Assembly (NCBI GenBank): GCA_035711465.1 | Contig: DASTCC010000579.1 | Location: 1-33,133 of the forward strand | DNA length: 33,133 bases | Direction: 5' to 3' | DNA from: DASTCC01 sp035711465 | Lineage (GTDB): Bacteria > Acidobacteriota > Vicinamibacteria > Vicinamibacterales > SCN-69-37 | Shown: positions 1 through 5,655 of the stretch, in pieces | Position numbering within the stretch: the first letter of the stretch is position 1 | Layout of the letters: each line of letters begins with the position of its first letter | Position numbers and translations under genes: made by a program | The notes under the pieces: generated by a model | Seen by the model: only the letters and a program-made list of their open reading frames with translations | Told to the model about the DNA's origin: nothing | The model's database searches: none

Positions 1-711
1 CGACCGCAGCACGGCGGCGGCGGCGAACGGCGGCAGCGCGCAGGTCTGCGCCCACTGCCGCCAGCCGGCGATGGTGGTCTCGAGCGTGTGCCTCGCGGCC
101 GCGAGCGAATCGACCTTCGAAGTGCGGCCGGCGCCAAAGACGAAGTAGAGTCCCTCGTCGAGGTGAATCGGCTGCCCATTGAGCACGTAGGCCGACGGCA
201 CGTTGGTGCGCAGATACATGCGCATCGGACCGCCGGCGATCTCGAGCCCGCCGGTGACCGGCCAGATCTCCGGCTTGACGCGCGCGTAGTCCGGACGCGG
301 GTCGAACGTCACCGAGATCCGCGGATCGCCCTCGCGCGGAATCAACACGCGGTGAATCTCGGCCGGCTCTTCCCAGCCGAGCCCGCGCGGCATCCGCGGC
401 GCGAAGTCGTACAGATCGTAGGCGCCGTCGCGCGCCCGGACGCGGGTCACGAGCACGTTGGTGTTGAGCACGTACTCGGTGCGGCTCTCGCTGTTCTCGC
501 CGACCGACGTGAACGAGAACGTGCCGCCCTTCTCGCGATCGAGGATCCGGCCGAACACCGAGGGGCCGTCGAAGCGCGGGACGCAGAGCCAGTCGATGGC
601 GGTGTCGGGATTGATCAGGGCGAGGACGCGGCCGTTGCCGATGACGCCGTGATCGAGCCTGGCCGTGGGCGGGGCCGCGGCGGGTCCGGGATCTGCTGAC
701 GAAACGCTCAT
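1..711 (-). CDS. GH15 family glycoside hydrolase (glucoamylase/trehalase-like), N-terminal part
   Basis: The first 237 codons of a gene that runs off the left edge. After a Pro/Ala-rich leader the protein reads LDHGVIGNGRVLALI, then AIDWLCVPRFDGPSVFGR, the signature of the beta-sandwich N-terminal domain (trehalase-like, DUF5911 type) in front of the (alpha/alpha)6 catalytic domain of GH15 enzymes. The catalytic part lies outside the window, so the substrate (alpha-glucan, trehalose or an oligosaccharide) cannot be told. The ATG is preceded by GAGGTGAT about ten bases upstream, which supports this start. No signal peptide is seen, so the product is probably cytoplasmic. The M15-like gene ends 10 bases upstream on the same strand, so co-transcription is possible. 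The family call is from memory of its motifs. Confidence 0.85.
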   Translation of the reverse strand, partial: MSVSSADPGPAAAPPTARLDHGVIGNGRVLALINPDTAIDWLCVPRFDGPSVFGRILDREKGGTFSFTSVGENSESRTEYVLNTNVLVTRVRARDGAYDLYDFAPRMPRGLGWEEPAEIHRVLIPREGDPRISVTFDPRPDYARVKPEIWPVTGGLEIAGGPMRMYLRTNVPSAYVLNGQPIHLDEGLYFVFGAGRTSKVDSLAAARHTLETTIAGWRQWAQTCALPPFAAAAVLRS

Positions 712-721
712 TGAGCGATTA

Positions 722-1042
722 TCACCTCGCCCGCCGCGCGCGCGTGGACGGGAAGACACGCGCGGCCGCTCCGGCGGCGTCGTTCGACTGGACGTGGACG
801 TGGCCGTAGTGCCCCGGCACCTTCCAGAGCACGCGGTAGCCGGCGGCACGAAGGGCACGCGCCAGCGCGTCGTTGTCCGAGGTGTGCAGATCGAGCGCAA
901 GGCCGGCGTAGTGCGCCGAGCGCGACGAGTGCACGTGGTCGTTGGCCGATACCAGCCGCACGGTGTTGCCGGTACGCGCGGCCCAGATCTCCGCCAGATC
1001 GAGAATCCGCAGTGTGTCGCGAGAGCTCAGGTGCACCGGCAT
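722..1042 (-). CDS. M15-type (D-Ala-D-Ala carboxypeptidase fold) metallopeptidase, small
   Basis: A 106-residue protein carrying the zinc-ligand pattern of M15 / Hedgehog-DD-peptidase-fold enzymes: S42-x-H44-x2-G47-x-A49-x-D51 (in SAHYAGLALDL) and a final H81-V-H83 preceded by GHYG. Such enzymes cut peptide cross-links in peptidoglycan. It is about the size of a single catalytic domain, with no signal peptide and an Arg-rich tail. The frame stays open much further upstream, but residues before MPVHLSS are Arg-rich and lie under the neighbouring gene, so I start at this ATG (TCAGG just before it). It follows the small membrane-protein gene by 14 bases, an arrangement like a phage holin-endolysin pair. 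Actual activity is inferred. Confidence 0.7.
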   Translation of the reverse strand: MPVHLSSRDTLRILDLAEIWAARTGNTVRLVSANDHVHSSRSAHYAGLALDLHTSDNDALARALRAAGYRVLWKVPGHYGHVHVQSNDAAGAAARVFPSTRARRAR

Positions 1043-1056
1043 CCTGAGCCCGCGAA

Positions 1057-1281
1057 TCACTGCGGTCCGTCTAAAGGGGGCAGCGTATATCCCTGCGAGG
1101 CGAGCAGCGCGCGGACGCCATCGAGCGCTTTGCCCTGCGTCTCGACGGCGGCGGCGAGTCTCGCGTTCGCGGCCAGCAGCGCATCGGTCGTACGCCGATG
1201 CTCGGCGATGAGGAATGCGATCACGCCGGCTGCGAGCACCCACGGCAGCAGCGTGTTCTTGAACTCCGTCCAGAAGTGCAT
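1057..1281 (-). CDS. Small single-helix membrane protein (holin-like position)
   Basis: A 74-residue product with one clear membrane segment near the N-terminus (LLPWVLAAGVIAFLIA, residues about 10-25), followed by a predicted amphipathic helix rich in Ala/Leu/Arg and a short Gly/Pro tail ending PPLDGPQ. No family is recognised. The start is placed at MHFWTEF because GGAGAGG lies just upstream; an in-frame ATG four codons earlier is the alternative. The gene sits immediately upstream of the M15-type peptidase on the same strand, so the two are probably co-transcribed. Topology and position resemble spanin- or holin-type accessory proteins, but that is context inference only. Confidence 0.55.
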   Translation of the reverse strand: MHFWTEFKNTLLPWVLAAGVIAFLIAEHRRTTDALLAANARLAAAVETQGKALDGVRALLASQGYTLPPLDGPQ

Positions 1282-1368
1282 GGTCCTCTCCATGAATGTC
1301 GAGCCACGGTGATGACGGGCGCGGGCCCGCCGGTGGAGGGAATCAATCTGAACTGGGGACCGCGGCAT

Positions 1369-1431
1369 TATACTCGCCGCTTCGTACGCGCCGCGCGCAG
1401 ATGTGCACAGGACTGCACGCAACTGCACATC
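1369..1431 (+). promoter_or_regulatory. Possible promoter and phased TGCAC repeats upstream of the AlkZ-like gene
   Basis: TATACT at 1369-1374 is a good -10 candidate, though no convincing -35 is seen. Downstream, GTGCAC, CTGCAC and CTGCAC begin at 1403, 1413 and 1423, exactly 10 bp apart, so they lie on one face of the helix. The outer parts also form an inverted repeat, GATGTGCA / TGCACATC (1400-1407 and 1424-1431). This looks like a protein-binding site in the 5' leader, 32 bases before the ATG of the next gene. Function is inferred. Confidence 0.35.
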
Positions 1432-1462
1432 GACCGCCGCGCGCGATCGCCCCGTGTGCAGC

Positions 1463-2596
1463 ATGAAGCGCATGACCGCCGCGGGCGCGATCGCCCGCCG
1501 ACTCGACAACCATCGACTCGTCGGTCGCCGGCTGGCCTCACCGGCGGACGTGGTGCGCTGGCTCGGCGCGGTCCAGGCACAGGATTACGCCGGCGCGGTC
1601 TGGGCGCTGGCGCAGCGTTCGCGATCGAACAGCGCGTCGGCGGCGATCGATCGCGCCTTCGACGAGGGCGCGATTCTGCGCACGCACATCCTGCCGCCGA
1701 CGTGGCATTTCGTCGCCCCCGACGACCTGCGCTGGATGATGACGCTCTCGGCGCCCCGCGTCCACGCCGCCAACGGCTTCGTGTATCGCTTTTCGGGCCT
1801 GGACGCGAAGACGCTGACGCGCGCCATGCGCGTGCTCGAGCGTGCGCTCGAGGGCCGGCGTTACCGGACCCGGCAGGAACTGGCCGCCGATCTCGCCCGC
1901 GCGCGCATCGCCGCAGCGGGGACGCGCCTCGCCTGCATCATGATGTTCGCCGAACTCGAGCAATCGATCTGCAGCGGACCGCGCCGCGGGCGTGAGTTCA
2001 GTTACGCGCTGTTCGACGAGCGCGTCCCTCGCGCGCCTGTCATCTCCCGCGACGAAGCACTGGCGCGTCTCGCCGGACGCTACATCGCAAGCCATGGGCC
2101 CGCGACGCTGCGCGACTTCTGCTGGTGGTCGGGCCTGACGACGCGCGACGCGCGCCGCGCGCTCGAGATGCTTTCGCCGCGGGTCACGCTCGTCGACGTG
2201 GATGGGCTGTCGTGCTTCAGCACGGCGGCCCGCGCCGCGTCGCCGCCGCCGTTGGCGCATCTGCTGCCGAACTACGACGAATATCTCGTCGCCTATCGCG
2301 ACCGCCAGCTCGTCGTCACCGGCTCGAGCGGAGACGGCGTCGTCCGCGCCGCCGACGCCTTCGCGCATCACATCGTCGTCGACGGCCGCCTCGCCGGCAG
2401 CTGGTCGCGGCCGGCGACGCCGGGCGGACCAGTCAGACTGTCGCTGTACGCCCCGCTCGACCGCACGAGACGGCGCGCCGTCGATGCCGCCGTGGCGCGT
2501 TTCCAGGCGTGGCAGCGAGGGCCCGACGAGCGACACCGAAGAACAGCTGACGCCAGGAAGAAGCCAGCCTCCACGTCCCAGGCCTTCGAACCTTGA
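1463..2596 (+). CDS. AlkZ-like winged-helix DNA glycosylase family protein
   Basis: A 377-residue protein of the HTH_42 / AlkZ-YcaQ type (winged-helix DNA-binding domain proteins, formerly DUF1006). Near the N-terminus is LGAVQAQDYAGAVWAL, with Gln38-Ala-Gln40. AlkZ glycosylases carry a catalytic Q-x-Q motif at nearly this position and remove bulky alkylated or cross-linked bases. Other family marks are RTHILPPTWHFVAPDDLRWM, HGPATLRDFCWWSGLT and LPNYDEYLVAYRDR. An upstream GTG (at 1403) keeps the frame open, but its codons are Arg/Thr-rich leader sequence; ATG 1463 gives a family-like start, and ATG 1472 is also possible. The last ~30 residues are a charged, low-complexity tail. Bacterial homologues are often found as self-resistance or repair enzymes; nothing here points to a toxin cluster. 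Confidence 0.75.
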   Translation: MKRMTAAGAIARRLDNHRLVGRRLASPADVVRWLGAVQAQDYAGAVWALAQRSRSNSASAAIDRAFDEGAILRTHILPPTWHFVAPDDLRWMMTLSAPRVHAANGFVYRFSGLDAKTLTRAMRVLERALEGRRYRTRQELAADLARARIAAAGTRLACIMMFAELEQSICSGPRRGREFSYALFDERVPRAPVISRDEALARLAGRYIASHGPATLRDFCWWSGLTTRDARRALEMLSPRVTLVDVDGLSCFSTAARAASPPPLAHLLPNYDEYLVAYRDRQLVVTGSSGDGVVRAADAFAHHIVVDGRLAGSWSRPATPGGPVRLSLYAPLDRTRRRAVDAAVARFQAWQRGPDERHRRTADARKKPASTSQAFEP

Positions 2597-2617
2597 CAAT
2601 GACGCGACGACGATTCG

Positions 2618-2652
2618 GAGTTCCGAGTTCTCAATTCTGAGTTCTCAGTTGC
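2618..2652. repeat. AT-rich heptad repeats in a convergent gap
   Basis: Five in-register 7-mers: GAGTTCC, GAGTTCT, CAATTCT, GAGTTCT, CAGTTGC. They fill most of the 62-bp gap between the 3' ends of the AlkZ-like gene (+) and the exonuclease gene (-), and run up to the latter's stop codon. The AT content contrasts sharply with the flanking coding DNA. The same family recurs near 6888-7009 and 11871-12021, also between convergent genes. Confidence 0.85.
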
Positions 2653-2658
2653 AACTCC

Positions 2659-3519
2659 TCACTTCCGAGGCCTCGCGTCTTCCGTCGCCGAGTCGAGCCG
2701 CGCTGCCAGCTCGGCGAACCCCTCGGCAGGGCCCGTCCATTCGAGCGCGTCGGCGCTGTCGAACAGGTCGATGTCCGTGCGCAATGTCGCGAGGGTGCGG
2801 AAGAGATAGGCCAGCTGACGCTGGTCGTCGAGCGTCCGCGCCAGGGCGGCCGGCTGTGTCGCGTTGACGTGCCATTCGCGCCAGTCCGACGGGATCGACT
2901 CGAGATGCTCGAAGCGTCGCAGGACCGCTGCGGCGGATTTCGCACCCCATCCGGGCAGACCGGGATAGCCGTCGGATGCGTCGCCGACGAGCGCCAGGTA
3001 ATCCGGAATCGATCCGGGCGCGACGCCGAACTTCGCGATCACGCCGTTTTCGTCGAGCGTCACGCGCGTCCGGCGATTGAGCTGCACGACGCGGGTGCCG
3101 CGTACGCACTGAGCGAGATCCTTGTCGGGCGTGCAGATGATCACGCGGGTGACGCGTGGATCGCGCTCGAGCCTCTCCGCCGCCGCAGCCAGCGCGTCGT
3201 CCGCCTCGAGCTCGACCATCGGCCAGACGGCGACGCCGAGGGCGCGGAGCGCGTCTTCGAGCAGCGAGAACTGCGCCAGCAGGTCCTTCGGCACGCCGGC
3301 GCTGGTCTTGTAGCCGCGCCAGAGCCGATTGCGGAACGACTCGATCACGTGATCGGTGGCGACGCCGACGTGCGTCGCACCGTCGCGCGTCATGCCGAGG
3401 ATCGATCGCAGCACGCCGCGAACGGCCGCGACTTCGCGGCCGTCGGCGAGCTTGGCCTTCGGCAGCGCGAAGTAGTGCCGGAACAGCTCGTAGGTGCCGT
3501 CGACGAGATGGACGTCCAC
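2659..3519 (-). CDS. Stand-alone 5'-3' exonuclease (FEN / Pol I 5'-nuclease family)
   Basis: A 286-residue protein matching the 5'-nuclease domain of DNA polymerase I and its free-standing relatives, without a polymerase part. The acidic metal ligands are visible in order: D7 (HLVDGTYELF), the E-x-E-x-DD cluster at 103-108 (ELEADDAL), D132/D134 in TPDKDLAQ, and D180/D183 in LVGDASDGYPG. The helix-hairpin-helix motif follows (GLPGWGAKSAAAVLRRF). Such enzymes trim 5' flaps and RNA primers. The ATG lies 6 bases after the sigma-factor stop codon, so it is probably the third gene of the DGPF-sigma operon. A replication/repair nuclease as a passenger of an ECF42 operon is unusual. Confidence 0.88.
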   Translation of the reverse strand: MDVHLVDGTYELFRHYFALPKAKLADGREVAAVRGVLRSILGMTRDGATHVGVATDHVIESFRNRLWRGYKTSAGVPKDLLAQFSLLEDALRALGVAVWPMVELEADDALAAAAERLERDPRVTRVIICTPDKDLAQCVRGTRVVQLNRRTRVTLDENGVIAKFGVAPGSIPDYLALVGDASDGYPGLPGWGAKSAAAVLRRFEHLESIPSDWREWHVNATQPAALARTLDDQRQLAYLFRTLATLRTDIDLFDSADALEWTGPAEGFAELAARLDSATEDARPRK

Positions 3520-3525
3520 GCGCGA

Positions 3526-4788
3526 TCAGGCTCCGGCTGCCCGGGCGCGGGCCAGGAGCAGCTGGCGTTCGCGCGAGTTGCGCGTCAGCGCGGCGGCGCG
3601 CTCGAACTCGATCCTGGCTTCGTCGGTCCGGCCGAGCCGGGCGAGCAGATCGCCGCGCACGCCCGGCAGCAGGTGATAGCGGCGCATCGCCGGCTCGGCC
3701 GCGACCGCATCGACGATCGCGAGGCCGGCGGCCGGGCCGACGGCCATCGCCACCGCGACGGCACGGTTGAGCTCGACGATCGGCGACTGTGTTCGCACGG
3801 CGAGCTCGGCGTAGAGGACGGCAATCTGCGTCCAGTCGGTGTCCTCTGCGGTCCGCGCCCGTGCATGGCAGGCGGCGATCGCGGCCTGCAGCGTGTACGG
3901 GCCGCGCGGGTCCGCGAGCGCTTCGGCACGCTCGAGCGCGGCCAGGCCGCGGCGAATCAGCAGCTGATCCCAGAACGCGCGATTCTGGTCGAGCAGCACG
4001 ACCGGCGCGCCTTCGGCGTCCACCCGCGCGCGGGAGCGCGACGCCTGGATCTCCATCAACGCCACGAGGCCGTGCACCTCGGCTTCCTGCGGCATCAGCT
4101 CGGCCAGGATTCGGCCGAGCCGGAGCGCTTCGTCGCAGAGCGCCGGCCGCATCCAGTCGTCGCCGCTCGTCGCCGTGTAGCCCTCGTTGAAGATCAGATA
4201 GATGACTTCGAGGACCGACGCGAGCCGCGCCTGGCGATCCTCGCCTCGCGGCAGCTCGAACGGCACTTGCCCGTCGGCGAGCGTCCGTTTCGCGCGGACG
4301 ATGCGCTGCGCGATGGCGGGCCCGGCGGCGAGAAAGGCGCGCGCGATTTCGTCGATGGTGAGACCGCCCAGGAGCCGCAACGTCAACGCCACCCGCGCGT
4401 CGGTCGAAAGCACCGGGTGGCAGGCGGTGAAGATCAGCCTCAGCAGATCGTCGCCGACGTCGTCATCGAGCGCCGTTTCGAAGCCCGCATCCGAGATGTC
4501 CTGCCTGACGCCGAGCTCGTAGCCGATGGCGTCGTGTTTCAGCGCGATGCGTTTGTTGCGGCGGAAGTAGTCCATGGCGCGGTGCTTGCCGGCGGCCAGC
4601 AGCCAGGCGCCGGGATTGCGCGGGATCCCCTCGCGCGGCCACTGCTCGAGCGCCGCGACGAGCGCGTCCTGCGCGAGCTCTTCAGCGACACCGACGTCCC
4701 TCACGATCCGGGCGAGGCTCGCGATGATGCGCGCCGACTCGATGCGCCAGACGGCGTCGATGGCGCGGTGGGTGTCGGTAGCCGTCAC
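3526..4788 (-). CDS. ECF42-type RNA polymerase sigma factor with C-terminal TPR-like extension
   Basis: A 420-residue protein. Region 2 (residues about 15-85) includes AEELAQDALVAALEQWP, GAWLLAAGKHRAMDYFRR and NKR; region 4 (about 130-175) includes LSTDARVALTLRLLGGLTIDEIA and RIVRAKRTL. The long C-terminal part (about 185-420, DUF6596 type) includes NEGYTA, LDQNRAFWDQLLI (266-278, the conserved D-Q-x-R-x-x-W-D motif) and RGPYTLQAAIAACHA. These extensions define group ECF42, whose members regulate DGPF/YCII proteins and lack a classical anti-sigma factor; here a DGPF gene ends 53 bases upstream. The start is GTG: an in-frame TGA lies four codons earlier and no other start codon is near. That GTG sits in a perfect inverted repeat. 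Confidence 0.92.
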   Translation of the reverse strand: MTATDTHRAIDAVWRIESARIIASLARIVRDVGVAEELAQDALVAALEQWPREGIPRNPGAWLLAAGKHRAMDYFRRNKRIALKHDAIGYELGVRQDISDAGFETALDDDVGDDLLRLIFTACHPVLSTDARVALTLRLLGGLTIDEIARAFLAAGPAIAQRIVRAKRTLADGQVPFELPRGEDRQARLASVLEVIYLIFNEGYTATSGDDWMRPALCDEALRLGRILAELMPQEAEVHGLVALMEIQASRSRARVDAEGAPVVLLDQNRAFWDQLLIRRGLAALERAEALADPRGPYTLQAAIAACHARARTAEDTDWTQIAVLYAELAVRTQSPIVELNRAVAVAMAVGPAAGLAIVDAVAAEPAMRRYHLLPGVRGDLLARLGRTDEARIEFERAAALTRNSRERQLLLARARAAGA

Positions 4789-4796
4789 GGCTACCG
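4776..4796 (-). promoter_or_regulatory. Inverted repeat placing the sigma-factor GTG start codon in a hairpin loop
   Basis: Ten-base arms CGGTAGCCGT and ACGGCTACCG flank one central base. In the mRNA sense this folds as an 8-bp stem (CGGTAGCC with GGCTACCG) and a GTGAC loop that contains the start codon. No clear Shine-Dalgarno sequence lies upstream. The repeat itself is directly visible; control of initiation by it is inference. Confidence 0.5.
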
Positions 4797-4841
4797 ATCA
4801 CACCATCCGGGCCACGGGCGGCGCAAATGCGCCGGCGTCGA

Positions 4842-5273
4842 TCAGGAGGGGTTGGTCTTCGCCTTGGCGGCGCGGTGCATCTCGTCGAATCCAGCCGCGG
4901 CCTTCTGCACGTCGGGCGGGAAGTCGGCCATCTCCTGCACCTGACGGACCTCGATGATCTCGTTGTCACCGGCCGGACAGCGCTTCGCCCACTCGATCGC
5001 CTCGTCCTTCGACTTGACCTGGATCATCCAGTAGCCGCCGAGCACTTCCTTGGCCTCGGCGAACGGGCCGTCGGTGACCTTCGGCGTGCCGCCGTGAAAC
5101 GTCACCCGCGCGCCCATCGACGGCGGATGCAACCCATCGAGCGCGAGCAGGACGCCGGCCTTCTGCAGCGCCTCGTTGTACTTCATCATCGCGGCCACCG
5201 CGTCTGCCTCGGGCATCGCGCCTGGCTTTGCGCTCTCGTAGCCTTTGGGAATCATCAGCATCATGAAACGCAT
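4842..5273 (-). CDS. DGPF-domain (YCII-related) protein
   Basis: A 143-residue protein. The name-giving motif is present as VTDGPFAEAKEVLGGYW (DGPF at 68-71), with the N-terminal strand MRFMMLMIP and the ferredoxin-like YCII layout. DGPF proteins are the conserved partners and targets of ECF42 sigma factors; their biochemical role is not established. The ATG is preceded by AAGGAGT with a 7-base spacer, a strong ribosome site that rules out the long upstream in-frame extension, which is translated tandem repeat. First gene of the operon with the sigma factor and exonuclease. The tail ends in a Lys-rich AAKAKTNPS. Confidence 0.93.
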   Translation of the reverse strand: MRFMMLMIPKGYESAKPGAMPEADAVAAMMKYNEALQKAGVLLALDGLHPPSMGARVTFHGGTPKVTDGPFAEAKEVLGGYWMIQVKSKDEAIEWAKRCPAGDNEIIEVRQVQEMADFPPDVQKAAAGFDEMHRAAKAKTNPS

Positions 5274-5301
5274 GTGTCGTACTCCTTCTTTAATAGGGCG
5301 C

Positions 5302-5369
5302 GGGGTCTGACCCCGCTCCGACCCTGCTCCGACCCCGCTCCGACCCCGCTCCGACCCCGCTCCGACCCC
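5302..5369. repeat. 11-bp tandem repeat (five copies) plus a GGGGTC/GACCCC palindrome
   Basis: GGGGTC-T-GACCCC (5302-5314) is followed by five head-to-tail 11-mers: GCTCCGACCCT once and GCTCCGACCCC four times (5315-5369). The block lies in the untranslated leader of the DGPF-sigma operon, between the candidate promoter and the ribosome site. The near-perfect identity of the units suggests recent expansion, and the period is close to one helical turn. Confidence 0.9.
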
Positions 5370-5381
5370 TTCTACCGATGC

Positions 5382-5408
5382 GTCGAACGGCGGCGCGTCA
5401 GATCGACA
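5382..5408 (-). promoter_or_regulatory. Candidate ECF42 autoregulated promoter
   Basis: On the minus strand TGTCGA (5408-5403) is followed after exactly 17 bases by CGAC (5385-5382). The reported ECF42 target motif is TGTCGA at -35 and CGA/TC near -10, so this matches in sequence and spacing and lies directly upstream of the DGPF-sigma operon. Transcription would begin near 5375 and give a leader of about 100 bases containing the 11-bp repeats. Confidence 0.6.
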
Positions 5409-5429
5409 TGCTGAAAAATGTTCGGCAAT

Positions 5430-5590
5430 TTGACAGTCGCTGGCGGAGGGTGCCAGCATCGGGATCGACGTGATTGCGGTACTGACCTGCGCGTGTTGTT
5501 GCGTCGGAGACGAAGCCTCCGGCCGCCGCGTAGTCTGTCCGTCGATCGTGCCCGCCTAACCCGCTCGCTCACGCAGATTCCGTTACATCA
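5430..5590 (+). other. Possible leader or small transcript ahead of an orphan terminator
   Basis: This gene-free stretch starts with a perfect -35-like TTGACA (5430-5435), has a weak -10-like CAGCAT 18 bases on, and ends at a strong terminator. It contains at least one small stem (CGGAG / CTCCG around the cggagacgaagcctccg segment). The frame is open in places but has no convincing ribosome site or protein-like composition. I recognise no known riboswitch or sRNA family. A short non-coding RNA or an attenuated leader for the TlpA-like gene would both fit. Confidence 0.25.
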
Positions 5591-5629
5591 GGCCCGGATG
5601 GCTTCCGCCTCCGGGCCTTTTTCCTTTTT
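5590..5629 (+). terminator. Rho-independent terminator
   Basis: Arms AGGCCCGGA (5590-5598) and TCCGGGCCT (5610-5618) pair perfectly; inside, GGC/GCC closes on a TTCC loop, giving a 12-bp stem with one bulge. TTTTT follows at once, then CC and TTTTT again. It ends 26 bases before the TlpA-like gene's start codon, in that gene's orientation, and no protein gene lies upstream of it on this strand. Confidence 0.75.
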
Positions 5630-5655
5630 CCCGCATCCTTCGAGGAGTCCCTGCA

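Noticed and set aside
2869..4944. A 691-codon open frame on the plus strand
   Set aside because: Opposite to the sigma factor and exonuclease, whose motifs are complete; the plus-strand product has no recognisable domain.
5315..5459. Longer N-terminus for the DGPF protein through the tandem repeat
   Set aside because: The extension translates as repetitive Gly/Ser/Glu/Arg sequence, and a strong AAGGAG ribosome site precedes the internal ATG.
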